This document shows positions 22,912 to 32,213 of a stretch of 49,936 nt of DNA, one piece after another (position 1 is the first letter of the stretch; the number at the start of each line of letters is the position of its first letter). The stretch comes from Rhodopseudomonas pentothenatexigens. Its GTDB lineage: Bacteria; Pseudomonadota; Alphaproteobacteria; Rhizobiales; Xanthobacteraceae. The notes under the pieces are model-generated. The model was not told the DNA's origin, did no database searches, and saw only the letters and a program-made list of their open reading frames with translations. The position numbers and the translations under genes are program-made. The DNA lies in contig NZ_UFQQ01000032.1 of assembly GCF_900218015.1 (NCBI RefSeq), positions 1-49,936 on the forward strand. The letters run 5' to 3'.

Positions 22912-24081
22912 ATGCCGATTGAAAACTGGACGTCGCGCTACTTGGACGAGCTCAAGGAGTTTCGTCACGACCTGCATCGCAACCCCGAACTGCTCTACGA
23001 CGTGCATCGCACCGCGCAGCGGGTCGCGACGCGGCTGCGCGAGGCGGGTGTCGACGAAGTCCATGAAGGCATCGGTGGCACCGGCGTGGTCGGAATCATC
23101 CACGGCCAAACGCGTAGTTCGGGTCGCATGATCGGGTTGCGCGCCGATATGGATGCGTTGCCTATTCTGGAGGCAAGTGGCGCCGAATGGGCCTCACAGG
23201 TCCCGGGCAAAATGCACGCATGCGGCCACGACGGCCACACTACCATGCTGCTGGGTGCGGCACTCGGTCTCGTCGAGCATCGCGCGTTCGACGGCAGCGT
23301 CGCGCTGATTTTCCAACCTGCGGAAGAAGGCGGCGCCGGCGCCAAAGCGATGCTCGACGACGGCCTACTGCAGCGGTTTCCGATCCAGGAATTCTACGGC
23401 ATGCACAATCGCCCGGGGCTCGCCTTGGGGACTTTCGCGACCGGCCCGGGACCGCAGATGGGTTCGGTCGACGAGATCATCATCACCATCGAAGGTCGCG
23501 GCGGCCACGCCGCACAGCCGCACGCCACGATCGATCCTGTGGTGATCGCCGCGTCCTTGATCCAGGCGAGCCAAGCGATCGTCGCGCGCAATCTCGATCC
23601 GCTGCAATCGGCCGTGGTCTCGATCACCCAGATGGCGGCCGGCGATGCGTTCAACGTCATTCCGCAAACGGTGACGCTGCGCGGCACCGTCCGCACGCTC
23701 GACGAGCAGACCCGCGACATGGTCGAGAAGCGGCTGCGCGACCTCACCGAGAGCATCGCGGCGGGCTTCGGCGCCACCGGCACGCTGTCCTATCTGAGGC
23801 ACTATCCGGTGATGCGTAACGCCGAGATCGGCGTCGATCGCGCGGTCGCGGCCGCCGGCGAAGTGGCCGGCGCCGAGCAAGTCGACGCCGCGATGACGCC
23901 GACGCTGGGCGGCGAAGACTTCGCCTTCATGCTGAACGAACGGCCCGGCGCGATGATCATGATCGGCAACGGCGACAGCGCGCCGCTGCATCATCCGCGC
24001 TTCGACTTCAACGACGACGTCATCCCGTGGGGGTGTTCGTACTGGACCACGCTGGTGCGCCAGCGCATGCCGCTGAGTTGA
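22912..24081 (+). CDS. M20-family amidohydrolase (hippuricase-like)
   Basis: A 389-residue metallohydrolase of the M20D/HipO type. It shows RHDLHRNPEL at the start, the first metal motif GLRADMDALP, the second HACGHDGHTTMLLGAA, the catalytic PAEEGGAGAKAM, and the dimerisation-domain GRGGHAAQPH. The last metal ligand region is TLGGEDFAFML. Such enzymes split N-acyl amino acids or aromatic amides such as hippurate. ATG 22912 is chosen; an in-frame TTG at 22888 adds eight residues. A terminator follows, so it may be transcribed apart from the catabolic cluster downstream. Neighbouring peptide-importer and CoA-ligase genes suggest it deacylates an imported amide. Confidence 0.9.
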   Translation: MPIENWTSRYLDELKEFRHDLHRNPELLYDVHRTAQRVATRLREAGVDEVHEGIGGTGVVGIIHGQTRSSGRMIGLRADMDALPILEASGAEWASQVPGKMHACGHDGHTTMLLGAALGLVEHRAFDGSVALIFQPAEEGGAGAKAMLDDGLLQRFPIQEFYGMHNRPGLALGTFATGPGPQMGSVDEIIITIEGRGGHAAQPHATIDPVVIAASLIQASQAIVARNLDPLQSAVVSITQMAAGDAFNVIPQTVTLRGTVRTLDEQTRDMVEKRLRDLTESIAAGFGATGTLSYLRHYPVMRNAEIGVDRAVAAAGEVAGAEQVDAAMTPTLGGEDFAFMLNERPGAMIMIGNGDSAPLHHPRFDFNDDVIPWGCSYWTTLVRQRMPLS

Positions 24082-24166
24082 AGCTGCGTGGGACGACCGG
24101 AGAAGAGCGTTCTGCAAAGCATCTCGCCGAGAGACGGAACGTCTCGAAACGCCGGAAAATATGGAG

Positions 24167-24187
24167 ACCCGCTCGATCGGGTTTTTT
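24167..24187 (+). terminator. Rho-independent terminator after the M20 gene
   Basis: ACCCG, a six-base loop and CGGGT form a short stem, followed by six T (24182-24187). It lies 86 bases after the M20 stop. A second hairpin, CTTCGGCGG / CGCCGAAG, follows without a T-tract. The 24082-24297 gap holds no gene. Confidence 0.65.
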
Positions 24188-24297
24188 GCAATACCTTCGG
24201 CGGTTTCGCCGAAGTGCCGGACAGCAACGACGTGCGACCGCACTCGGCGAAATAGAACTTGCAGCCCGACGCGGCGGCCAAGAAGAAGAGGGAATGG

Positions 24298-25164
24298 ATG
24301 TCTGACTCACAGGATACCCACCAGCGCACCAGACTGCCCGCCGAGCTCGATCATGTCATCGTGCTCGTTCACGGTGAACTCGATCAGGCGGCGGCGGCGT
24401 ATCAGGCGCTCGGATTCCACCTCACGCCGCGCGGCCATCATTCGCTCGGCTCGTCGAACAACCTTGCGATCTTCCGGAACAACTATCTCGAACTGCTCGG
24501 CTACGAGCCGGGCAAGAAGCAGCAGCGCCCCGAGCAGTGGCACGACCCCAAAGGACTCTCCGGCATCGTCTGGCGCTGCCCGGATCCGGCGCGCGCGCAG
24601 CTCAACGCCTCGCACGCCGGCGTGACCGCCGAGACTCCGCTCGATTTTGTTCGGCCGGTCGAAACCGGTGCCGGAACGTTCGATGCGGCCTTCACGGTGC
24701 TGCATCTGCCGAAGCTCGGCTTCGACTATGGCCGGACGTTCTTCTGTCACCACAAGACGCCCGAACTGGTGTGGCGCTCGGAATGGCAGACGCATCCGAA
24801 CGGCGTGGAGAACATCTCTGAATTCGTGTTCTGCGGCGACGATCCGCGTTCGGCGCTGAGCCTGTTCGAGGGCATGTTCGGTCCGGGGCTGCTGCAGGAA
24901 ATCCCCAGCGGCTACGGCTTCGGCGCCGCGGAAGCGCGGGTGGTGGCGCTGACCCGTGAGGCCGCCACACAGCACTACGGCGCCGATGCGCCGCTTCCCG
25001 AAGAGGGCAAGACGCAGATGATCGGGCTCGGCTTCAAGACCGCGTCGATCGCCCAAGCCCAACAGGCGCTGCAGGCCGGCGGCGTGCCGTTCACCGCAAC
25101 CGGTGGCCGTCTGCGCGTCGGGCCGGCGCACAGCTTCGGCGTCGTCATCGAGTTTTCCGAGTAG
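24298..25164 (+). CDS. VOC-superfamily (glyoxalase-like) protein
   Basis: A 288-residue protein with paired beta-alpha-beta modules of the vicinal-oxygen-chelate fold. The first module starts AELDHVIVLVHGELDQAAAA, then YQALGFHLTPRGHHSLGSSN, which is the Glyoxalase-3-like N-terminus. A second module lies around 175-285. H in LDHV and E in NYLELLGYE are placed like metal ligands. Members act as lyases, dioxygenases or isomerases, and the substrate here is unknown. The start at ATG 24298 follows GAGGGA. Another ATG four bases earlier is out of frame. It precedes the MDR oxidoreductase by 63 bases in a run of catabolic genes and probably shares their pathway. Confidence 0.8.
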   Translation: MSDSQDTHQRTRLPAELDHVIVLVHGELDQAAAAYQALGFHLTPRGHHSLGSSNNLAIFRNNYLELLGYEPGKKQQRPEQWHDPKGLSGIVWRCPDPARAQLNASHAGVTAETPLDFVRPVETGAGTFDAAFTVLHLPKLGFDYGRTFFCHHKTPELVWRSEWQTHPNGVENISEFVFCGDDPRSALSLFEGMFGPGLLQEIPSGYGFGAAEARVVALTREAATQHYGADAPLPEEGKTQMIGLGFKTASIAQAQQALQAGGVPFTATGGRLRVGPAHSFGVVIEFSE

Positions 25165-25227
25165 TCACCGCCAACGCCTTCGGCGCGCCAGAGCGCCGCA
25201 ACACACAACAAAGAAAAGGAGAGATGC

Positions 25228-26241
25228 ATGCGTGCAGTGCTGCTTCGTGACCACGGTGGTCTCGACCAGATGGAATATGTCGAGGATTTCGCCAATCCGG
25301 AGCCCGGCGAAGGCGACGTGCTGATCAAGGTGAAGGCGACCTCCTACAATTATCACGACATCTTCACGCGCCGTGGAATGCCCGGCATCCGCATTCCGAT
25401 GCCGATCATCATGGGGATCGACATCGCCGGCGAAGTCGCCGCGCTCGGCGCCGGCGTCGAAGGCTGGAAGATCGGCGACCGCGTGCTGATCGATCCGATC
25501 AACCGGGTCGAAGGCGGCCTGATGGGTGAGACGCGCCATGGCGGCCTCGCCGAATACTGCGTCACCCGTGCTCATCAGCTGATCGCGCTGCCCGACGACA
25601 TTTCGTTCGAGCAGGCGGCGAGCCTGCCGGTGGCCTACGGCACCGCGCTGCGGATGATGACCACCATCGGCCAGGTCTCGGCGGGCGAGAAGGTGCTGAT
25701 CCTCGGCGCGTCCGGCGGCGTCGGCATCTGCTGCGTGCAACTCGCCAAGGCGGCCGGCGCCTATGTGATCGCCTGCGCCGGATCGGCGGAAAAGGGCGAG
25801 CGGCTCACCGAGATCGGCGCCGACGAGATCATTCTCTACAACGAAGTCGACTTCATGCAGGAGTGCCGCGCCCGCCACGGCAAGCCGCGCGCCGGCAAGG
25901 CGTCGAAAGGGTCGGGCGTCGACATGGTGGTCAACTTCACCGGCGGCGACACCTGGGTGCCCTCGCTGAAGTGCCTGCGCAAAGGCGGCCGGCTGGTGAC
26001 CTGCGGCGCCACCGCGGGTTTCGATCCGACCGAGGACATCCGCTTCATCTGGACCTTCGAACTGCGCATCCTCGGCTCCAACGGCTGGGAGCGTGAGGAC
26101 ATCCTGAAGCTGTTCGAGCTGATCCGCGCCGGCAAGATGAAGGCCGTCGTCGATCGCACTTTTCCGCTCCAGGACGCGATCGAGGCGATGGGGGTGCTCG
26201 AGGCGCGCAAGGTGCTCGGCAAGCTCGTGGTAACGCCATGA
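25228..26241 (+). CDS. MDR-family alcohol dehydrogenase / quinone oxidoreductase-like
   Basis: A 337-residue medium-chain dehydrogenase/reductase. The GroES-like N-terminal part has YNYHDIFTRRGMPG and IMGIDIAGEVAALGAGVEGW, with GDRV. The Rossmann domain has LILGASGGVGICCVQLAKAAG and a late GADEIILYNEVDF. The usual structural-zinc cysteines and the catalytic GHE are absent, so it is closer to zinc-independent quinone/enoyl reductases. It uses NAD(P)H on an unknown carbonyl or enoyl substrate. GGAGA lies just before ATG 25228. The stop overlaps the thioesterase start by four bases (26238-26241). Confidence 0.88.
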   Translation: MRAVLLRDHGGLDQMEYVEDFANPEPGEGDVLIKVKATSYNYHDIFTRRGMPGIRIPMPIIMGIDIAGEVAALGAGVEGWKIGDRVLIDPINRVEGGLMGETRHGGLAEYCVTRAHQLIALPDDISFEQAASLPVAYGTALRMMTTIGQVSAGEKVLILGASGGVGICCVQLAKAAGAYVIACAGSAEKGERLTEIGADEIILYNEVDFMQECRARHGKPRAGKASKGSGVDMVVNFTGGDTWVPSLKCLRKGGRLVTCGATAGFDPTEDIRFIWTFELRILGSNGWEREDILKLFELIRAGKMKAVVDRTFPLQDAIEAMGVLEARKVLGKLVVTP

Positions 26242-26672
26242 GCGCCACCGCGAAGACGCTCGGCGTCGCTGAGTTGCAGGCGATGGTCGAAAACTCGCCG
26301 TTCATCGCGTTCTGCGGGCTGAAGGTGACGGAACTCGATCTCGAACGGCAGGCGCTGACCATGCATGCGCCGTTCCGTGCCGAATTCGAGCGCGGCCCGG
26401 GCACCAAGCAATGGCACGGCGGCCCGCTCGCCTCGATCATCGACACCGTCGGCGATTTCGCGATCGCGATGCTGGTCGGCGGCGGCATCCCGACGATCAA
26501 CTTCCGAGTCGACTATCTGCGTCCCGCGGTGGACACCGGGCTCGTCGCCAAAGCCACCGTGCGCCGCGTCGGCCGCACCGTCGGTGTCGCCGATGTCGAT
26601 CTGTTCAACGACAAGGGCGCCCTGGTCGCGATCGGCCGCGGATCGTACGCGATCCCCGCGTCGGGAAACTGA
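26238..26672 (+). CDS. PaaI-type hotdog-fold thioesterase
   Basis: A 144-residue protein matching the PaaI/YbgC-like hotdog fold: FIAFCGLKVTELDLERQALT, the helix segment WHGGPLASIIDTVGDFAIAM, and INFRVDYLRPAVDTGLVAKA. The HGG-x-x-x-x-x-x-D motif is the usual active-site region of acyl-CoA thioesterases. The ATG overlaps the MDR stop (ATGA), and the ABC binding protein starts 75 bases on. It may release free acid from a CoA thioester made in the same pathway, or rescue trapped CoA. The substrate is not evident. Confidence 0.87.
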   Translation: MSATAKTLGVAELQAMVENSPFIAFCGLKVTELDLERQALTMHAPFRAEFERGPGTKQWHGGPLASIIDTVGDFAIAMLVGGGIPTINFRVDYLRPAVDTGLVAKATVRRVGRTVGVADVDLFNDKGALVAIGRGSYAIPASGN

Positions 26673-26747
26673 TCTTCACCCATCTCCGCCGAGCCTTGCC
26701 CGGCGGACAGACTGACATCGCCAACAGTTCGGGACCGGAGGTTCGAG

Positions 26748-28355
26748 ATGACTAGCACCATCAACAGACGGGTATTTCTGGGCACGTCCGCCCTCGCGGC
26801 GATCGCCGCCGGAACGTCGCTTGGGTTTCCATCCACGGCGTCGGCGCAGGGAACGCCGAAGAAGGGCGGCGTGCTGGTCGCGACCTGGGGCGGCTTCGAG
26901 CCGCAGGCCGTGTTCGTGCCCGGCGGCGGCGGCTCCAGCCCGCTGATCAGTTCGACCAAGATTCTCGAGCCGCTGCTGCGTCAGGACAGCAAGGCAGAGT
27001 TTCTTCCCGTGCTCGCCACCGACGTCAAGCCTTCGGCCGACTTCAAGTCTTACGACATCGTGCTCCGCAAGGGCGTGACCTGGCACGACGGCAAGCCGTT
27101 CACCGCCGACGACGTGGTCTTCAGCATCAACAAATACTGGCTGCCCACCATCGCCAAGGCGGCGCTGAAGAACCTTTCCGGGGCCGAGGCGACGGAGCAG
27201 GGCGTGCGCGTCACCTTCAACGAGCCGACGCCGGAGTTCTTCTTCAAGTCGGTGTTGGCGAGCTCGCTGGTCATTCCCAAACACGTCTATGACGGTTCGG
27301 AAATCGCCACCAACCCGGCCAACAATGCGCCGATCGGCACCGGTCCTTTCAAGTTCAAGCAGTGGGTGCGCGGCAGCCACATCGAATACGCCGCCAACGA
27401 CAAATACTGGGACGCCGGCAAGCCGTATCTCAACGGCCTGGTGATGCGCTACTGGCGCGACGCCGCATCGCGCACCGCGGCGCTGGAGGCCGACGAACTG
27501 CAGCTCGGCATCTTCAATCCGATCCCGACCCCGGACATCGACCGCCTGTCCAAGACCGGCAAGTTCGTCGCCTCGACCGACGGCTATCTCGGGGCCGCGT
27601 GGGCATCGACGATCGAATTCAACAGCCGCCGCGACATCGTCAAGGATCCGGCCGTACGCCGCGCGCTGCTGACCGCGATCGACCGGGAGACCATCGCCGA
27701 CGTGGTGTATTTCGGTCGCGCCAAGCCGGGAACCTCGTTCGTCAGCTCGACCAACCCGAAGTTCTACAATCCGAACCTGCCGCGCTACGAATTCGACGCG
27801 AAGAAGGCAGCCAAGATGCTCGACGACGCCGGCTACCCCAAGAAGGGCAAGTCGCGCTTCAAGATTCATCTGCTCGCCGCCGGCTGGTTCGAGGAGAACG
27901 GCAAGGTCGGTCAGTTCGTGAAGCAGAACCTCGAGGACATCGGAGTCGAGGTGACGCTCTCGGTGCCCGACCGGGCGACCTCGCTGAAGCAGATCTACGG
28001 CGATTACGATTACGACATTGCGCTGTCGAACTATGCGGCGCGCGTCGAGCTGGTTCCGCAGCAGACCGACTATCTCACCACCAGCGGGATCGTGAAGGGT
28101 GCGGCCTTCCGCAACGCCACCGGCTATTCCAATACCGAGGTCGACGACATCGTCGCCAAGATGTCGATCGAGACCGACGAAGCCAAGCGGAAGGATTTGG
28201 CCTTCAAATTGCAGGAGATCACCGCGCGAGATCTGCCGATCACCGTCCTGGTCGAACTGATCCCGACCACGATGATGGCCAAGAAGGTCAAGGGCGTCGG
28301 CAATCGTGCCGATATTTCAGCGGACAGCCTGTCGGACGTCTGGCTCGACGTCTGA
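26748..28355 (+). CDS. Peptide/oligopeptide-type ABC transporter substrate-binding protein (Tat-exported)
   Basis: A 535-residue family 5 solute-binding protein. The leader has a twin-arginine motif (NRRVFLGTSALAAIAAG) and a likely cleavage site after ASA. Mature sequence features are KKGGVLVATWGGFEP, DIVLRKGVTWHDGKPFTADD, and GTGPFKFKQWVRGSHIEY, typical of DppA/OppA. These proteins capture peptides, opines or related compounds in the periplasm. GGAGG precedes ATG 26748. The two permeases and two ATPases follow directly, so this is a complete importer. Tat export suggests folding before transport and is less common in this family. Confidence 0.92.
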   Translation: MTSTINRRVFLGTSALAAIAAGTSLGFPSTASAQGTPKKGGVLVATWGGFEPQAVFVPGGGGSSPLISSTKILEPLLRQDSKAEFLPVLATDVKPSADFKSYDIVLRKGVTWHDGKPFTADDVVFSINKYWLPTIAKAALKNLSGAEATEQGVRVTFNEPTPEFFFKSVLASSLVIPKHVYDGSEIATNPANNAPIGTGPFKFKQWVRGSHIEYAANDKYWDAGKPYLNGLVMRYWRDAASRTAALEADELQLGIFNPIPTPDIDRLSKTGKFVASTDGYLGAAWASTIEFNSRRDIVKDPAVRRALLTAIDRETIADVVYFGRAKPGTSFVSSTNPKFYNPNLPRYEFDAKKAAKMLDDAGYPKKGKSRFKIHLLAAGWFEENGKVGQFVKQNLEDIGVEVTLSVPDRATSLKQIYGDYDYDIALSNYAARVELVPQQTDYLTTSGIVKGAAFRNATGYSNTEVDDIVAKMSIETDEAKRKDLAFKLQEITARDLPITVLVELIPTTMMAKKVKGVGNRADISADSLSDVWLDV

Positions 28356-28375
28356 ACTCCGGAGGAGATGAAGCG

Positions 28376-29344
28376 ATGAAACGCGCGATCGTGCGACGGC
28401 TGTTTCAGATCGTCTCGCTCATTCTCGGCGTCATCGTGATGAACTTCACGCTCATCCAGATGGCGCCGGGATCGCTGCTCGACATCATGACGTCCGAGCA
28501 GCAGGTCACCGATCCGGCGACATTGCAGCATCTCAGGCAGCTGTACGGCCTCGATCAACCGGCGATCGTGCAGCTGCTGCGCTACACCTGGTCGGTGTTC
28601 AGCTTCGACCTCGGCTATTCGTATCGGCAGAATGCGCCGGTGTTCGACATCATCATGGCGCAGCTGCCCTCGACGCTGCTGCTGATGCTGACGTCGCTCG
28701 GGGTGGCGGTGACGCTGGGGATGATCGCCGGTGTCGTCGCATCGGTGAAGGTCAACACCGTCTGGGATGTCGTGATCTCCCTGGCGGCCGTGTTCTTCTT
28801 TGCTGCGCCGACGTTCTGGCTCGGCATCATGCTGATCATCTTCTTCGCCGTGCATCTCGACTGGCTGCCGGTCGGCGGCATGACCACGATCGGCGAACAG
28901 TTCGGGGCGGTCGGGCAGGTGGTCGACGTGATCCGCCACCTGATTCTGCCGGCACTGTCGCTGGGGCTGTTCTACGCCGCGATCTACACGCGGGTGATGC
29001 GGGCTTCGATGCTCGAAGTGTTCTCGCTCGACTTCGTCCGCACCGCGCGCGCCAAGGGCCTCAGCAAGACCCGCGTCATCCTCGCCCACGTGTTCCGCAA
29101 CGCCTTGCTGCCGGTCGTGACGCTGCTCGGCCTGCAGCTCGGCACCGTGCTCGGCGGCTCGGTGGTGATCGAGGCGGTGTTCTCCTGGCCGGGCATCGGC
29201 AGTCTGATGCTCGACAGCGTGATGAGCCGCAACTACCCGGTGGTGCTGGGCGTGTTCGTTCTGTCGGCGGTCGTAGTCGCCGTCGCCAACCTGCTCGTGG
29301 ATCTTGCCTACTACCGGCTCGATCCGCGCATCCGGAGCCGGTGA
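28376..29344 (+). CDS. ABC transporter permease, DppB-like
   Basis: A 322-residue inner-membrane permease with about six helices. It has the DppB-type N-terminus (RRLFQIVSLILGVIVMNFTL), the periplasmic DPATLQHLRQLYGLDQP segment, and the EAA loop around RTARAKGLSKTRVILAHVFR that contacts the ATPase. ATG 28376 lies nine bases after GGAGGAG. The last base pairs overlap the possible GTG start of the next permease. It forms the channel with the DppC-like subunit. Confidence 0.92.
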   Translation: MKRAIVRRLFQIVSLILGVIVMNFTLIQMAPGSLLDIMTSEQQVTDPATLQHLRQLYGLDQPAIVQLLRYTWSVFSFDLGYSYRQNAPVFDIIMAQLPSTLLLMLTSLGVAVTLGMIAGVVASVKVNTVWDVVISLAAVFFFAAPTFWLGIMLIIFFAVHLDWLPVGGMTTIGEQFGAVGQVVDVIRHLILPALSLGLFYAAIYTRVMRASMLEVFSLDFVRTARAKGLSKTRVILAHVFRNALLPVVTLLGLQLGTVLGGSVVIEAVFSWPGIGSLMLDSVMSRNYPVVLGVFVLSAVVVAVANLLVDLAYYRLDPRIRSR

Positions 29345-29346
29345 TC

Positions 29347-30198
29347 ATGAATGATCGATCCGCTTTTGCCGAATTCGCCGGGCGCTTCGCGCGCAACCGC
29401 GGCGCGCTGCTCGGAATGATCATCCTGGTCGTAGTGCTGGCCCTGGCGCTCGCCGCGCCCTGGCTGATCGACAAGAACCCGCTGCGCATCGTGTCGCGGC
29501 CGGAGGTCTGGCCGTTCACCAATCCGCGCTTCCCGCTCGGCACGGATTCGATCGGTCGCAACATCTTCGCGATGGTGGTCTACGGCGCGCGCACGACGCT
29601 GATGATCGGCATCGTCGCCGCGCTGACCGCGACCGCCATCGGGGTCGTGATCGGTGCGGCCGCGGCCTGGTTCGGCGGCTGGGTCGACGAGATCCTGACC
29701 CGGATCACCGAGCTGTTTCAAACCGTTCCCAACATCCTGCTGATCATGACAGTGGTGGCGATTCTGGGGCAGACCATCGACAACATCACGATGGCGATCG
29801 GCGTCACGATGTGGCCCGGCATCGCCCGGCTGACGCGCGCCGAATTCCTCACGCTGAAGAACCGCGAATTCGTGATGGCGTGTCGCTCGATGGGCATGAG
29901 CAACATCCGGATCATGGCTGGCGAGATCCTGCCCAACGCCATTCCGCCGGTCATCGTGCTCGCCTCGGTGATCATCGGCAGCTCGATTCTGTTCGAGAGC
30001 GCGATCTCGTTTCTCGGTCTCGGCGATCCGAACGTCGCAAGCTGGGGCGCGCTGATCGGCGACGGCCGCACGCTGATCCGGCGCTCCTGGTACATCTGCG
30101 CGATTCCGGGCATCGCGATCATGCTCACCGTGCTGGCGATGAACCTGATCGGCGACGGTCTCAACGACGCGCTCAATCCCAAGCTGAGGGACCGCTGA
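29347..30198 (+). CDS. ABC transporter permease, DppC-like
   Basis: A 283-residue permease. The short cytoplasmic N-terminal segment and first helix (LGMIILVVVLALALAAPWLI) precede the periplasmic FPLGTDSIGRNIFAMVVYGA, the hallmark of the DppC group. The EAA loop is EFVMACRSMGMSNIRIMAGE. About six transmembrane helices. ATG 29347 is chosen; GTG 29341, overlapping the previous stop, is possible and adds two residues. It is the second channel subunit of the importer, immediately before its ATPases. Confidence 0.92.
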   Translation: MNDRSAFAEFAGRFARNRGALLGMIILVVVLALALAAPWLIDKNPLRIVSRPEVWPFTNPRFPLGTDSIGRNIFAMVVYGARTTLMIGIVAALTATAIGVVIGAAAAWFGGWVDEILTRITELFQTVPNILLIMTVVAILGQTIDNITMAIGVTMWPGIARLTRAEFLTLKNREFVMACRSMGMSNIRIMAGEILPNAIPPVIVLASVIIGSSILFESAISFLGLGDPNVASWGALIGDGRTLIRRSWYICAIPGIAIMLTVLAMNLIGDGLNDALNPKLRDR

Positions 30199-30199
30199 G

Positions 30200-31204
30200 A
30201 TGGCGGCATTGCTCGAAATCCGCGATCTAGCGGTCGACCTGTTCACGCGGCGCGGCGTGCTGCGCGCGATCGACCGCTTCTCACTCACCGTCGAACACGG
30301 CGAGACGCTCGGGCTGGTCGGCGAGTCCGGCTGCGGCAAGTCGATGACGTCGCTGGCGATCATGGGGCTGCTGCCGACGCCGCCGGCGAAGGTGACGGGC
30401 GGCGCGATCCTGCTCGAAGGCCGCGATCTCACCCGCCTGAGCGACACCAGGATGCAGGCGGTGCGGGGACGCGAGATCGGGATCATCTTCCAGGATCCGA
30501 TGAGCTCGTTGAACCCGGTCTACACCGTCGGCTATCAACTCGCCGAAGTGCTTCGGCGCCACTTCAAGCTGGATCGCCGCGGCGCCGAGAAGCGCGCGCT
30601 GGAATTGCTGGACCGGGTTCGCATCCCGGATGCGCGACGCCGGCTCGACGCCTATCCGCACGAATTGTCCGGTGGCATGAACCAGCGCGTGGTCATCGCC
30701 ATGGCGATCGCATGCGAGCCGAAGCTGCTGATCGCCGACGAGCCGACCACGGCGCTCGACGTCACTATCCAGGCGCAGATCCTCGAATTGCTCAAGGACA
30801 TCCAGCGCGAGTCGCGAATGGGGGTGATCTTCATCACCCACGACCTCGGGGTGATCGCCGACGTCGCCGACCGGGTCACGGTGATGTACGCCGGCAAAAA
30901 GGCGGAGGAGGCACCGGTCGACGTTCTGTTCGGCGACCCGCGCCATCCCTACACCCGCGGTCTGATCGGCGCGACGCCGAAGCCGGGCGACGAGCGGCGC
31001 CGCCGGCTCGTCGAAATTCCCGGGACGGTGCCGGGCCTGTCGGACCGTTCGCAAGGCTGCACCTTCGCCAACCGCTGTCCGCTGGTGTTCGATCGCTGCC
31101 GCATCGAACAGCCGGCGTTGATCCCTCAGGGCGCCGGACACGCGGCCGCCTGCTTCCTGGCTGACGAAATGGAGGACCGCCATGTCGCTTCTGTCGGTGC
31201 GTAG
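30200..31204 (+). CDS. ABC transporter ATP-binding protein, DppD-like
   Basis: A 334-residue ATPase with Walker [16 protein letters not shown], signature LSGGMNQRV, Walker [13 protein letters not shown] and the switch HDLGV. The C-terminal oligopeptide-transporter extension has the Cys-rich [14 protein letters not shown], which binds an iron-sulfur cluster in some DppD proteins. It couples ATP hydrolysis to uptake together with the DppF-like partner, whose start lies 23 bases inside this gene. The start codon follows the DppC stop by one base. Confidence 0.93.
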   Translation: MAALLEIRDLAVDLFTRRGVLRAIDRFSLTVEHGETLGLVGESGCGKSMTSLAIMGLLPTPPAKVTGGAILLEGRDLTRLSDTRMQAVRGREIGIIFQDPMSSLNPVYTVGYQLAEVLRRHFKLDRRGAEKRALELLDRVRIPDARRRLDAYPHELSGGMNQRVVIAMAIACEPKLLIADEPTTALDVTIQAQILELLKDIQRESRMGVIFITHDLGVIADVADRVTVMYAGKKAEEAPVDVLFGDPRHPYTRGLIGATPKPGDERRRRLVEIPGTVPGLSDRSQGCTFANRCPLVFDRCRIEQPALIPQGAGHAAACFLADEMEDRHVASVGA

Positions 31205-32213
31205 CCTCGTCGTCGACTACCAGACGTCGTCCGGCGTCGTTCACGCGGTCAACGACGTCAGCCTGGAGATCGAGGCGGGCGAGACGGTGGGGCTCGTCGG
31301 CGAATCGGGTTGCGGAAAATCCACGCTGGGCAAGGCGATCATGCAGCTGATCCCGGCCACCAACGGCCAGATAGTGCTGGACGGCCAGAACATCAGCAGC
31401 CTGTCGCCGTCGGCCATGCGTCCGATCCGCGCCAAGATGCAGATGATCTTCCAGGATCCGTACAACTCACTCAACCCGCGACGCACGGTCGGCAATCTGA
31501 TCGCGCAGCCGTTGCAGGTCGCCGGCTACGACAAGGCGGCCATCGCGGCGCGCGTGTCCGAACTGATGACGCAAGTCGGGCTGCCGCCGGATGCGGCGTC
31601 CCGCTATCCGCACGAGTTCTCCGGCGGCCAGCGGCAGCGCATCGGCATCGCCCGTGCACTGGCGCTGAAGCCCAAGCTGGTGATCTGCGACGAGCCGGTG
31701 TCGGCGCTCGACGTCTCGATCCGGGCGCAGGTGATCAACCTGCTGCAGGATCTGTCGGACAAGCTCGGCGTCTCCTATCTGTTCATCTCCCACGATCTGA
31801 CGATGGTGCAGCACATCGCCAACAAGCTGATCGTGATGTATCTCGGCCGGGTCGTCGAGACGGGCTCGGCCGAGACGATTTGGAAGCATCCGGCGCATCC
31901 TTACACGCAGGCGCTGCTCGCCGCCGCGCCGGTGGCCGACCCGCACGTCATGCGCAGCCGCAATCGTTTCGTCCTGCAGGGCGATCTGCCGAGTCCGACC
32001 AATCTGCCGCAGGGCTGTGCGTTCTCGACGCGCTGCCCGTTCGTCACCGACCGCTGCCGCCAGGAGCGACCGGTGCTGCGGCCGCTCGGTGAGAACCGCA
32101 GGACGGCCTGTCACTATGATCTGGTCGATCAGCTCGAGGGTGCGGCGAGCACTTCCATTTCGTCCTTCAGTCGGAACGTCGAAGGCAAGTACAAGGTAGG
32201 AGCACGAGCATGA
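31182..32213 (+). CDS. ABC transporter ATP-binding protein, DppF-like
   Basis: A 343-residue ATPase: Walker [19 protein letters not shown]-loop FQDPYNSLNPRRTVG, signature FSGGQRQRIGIARAL, Walker B LVICDEPVSALDVS, and the C-terminal oligopeptide module with CAFSTRCPFVTDRC. It pairs with the upstream DppD-like subunit. The gene overlaps that gene by 23 bases, and its own stop overlaps the acyl-CoA ligase ATG (ATGA), so importer and enzyme genes are co-translated. Confidence 0.93.
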   Translation: MSLLSVRSLVVDYQTSSGVVHAVNDVSLEIEAGETVGLVGESGCGKSTLGKAIMQLIPATNGQIVLDGQNISSLSPSAMRPIRAKMQMIFQDPYNSLNPRRTVGNLIAQPLQVAGYDKAAIAARVSELMTQVGLPPDAASRYPHEFSGGQRQRIGIARALALKPKLVICDEPVSALDVSIRAQVINLLQDLSDKLGVSYLFISHDLTMVQHIANKLIVMYLGRVVETGSAETIWKHPAHPYTQALLAAAPVADPHVMRSRNRFVLQGDLPSPTNLPQGCAFSTRCPFVTDRCRQERPVLRPLGENRRTACHYDLVDQLEGAASTSISSFSRNVEGKYKVGARA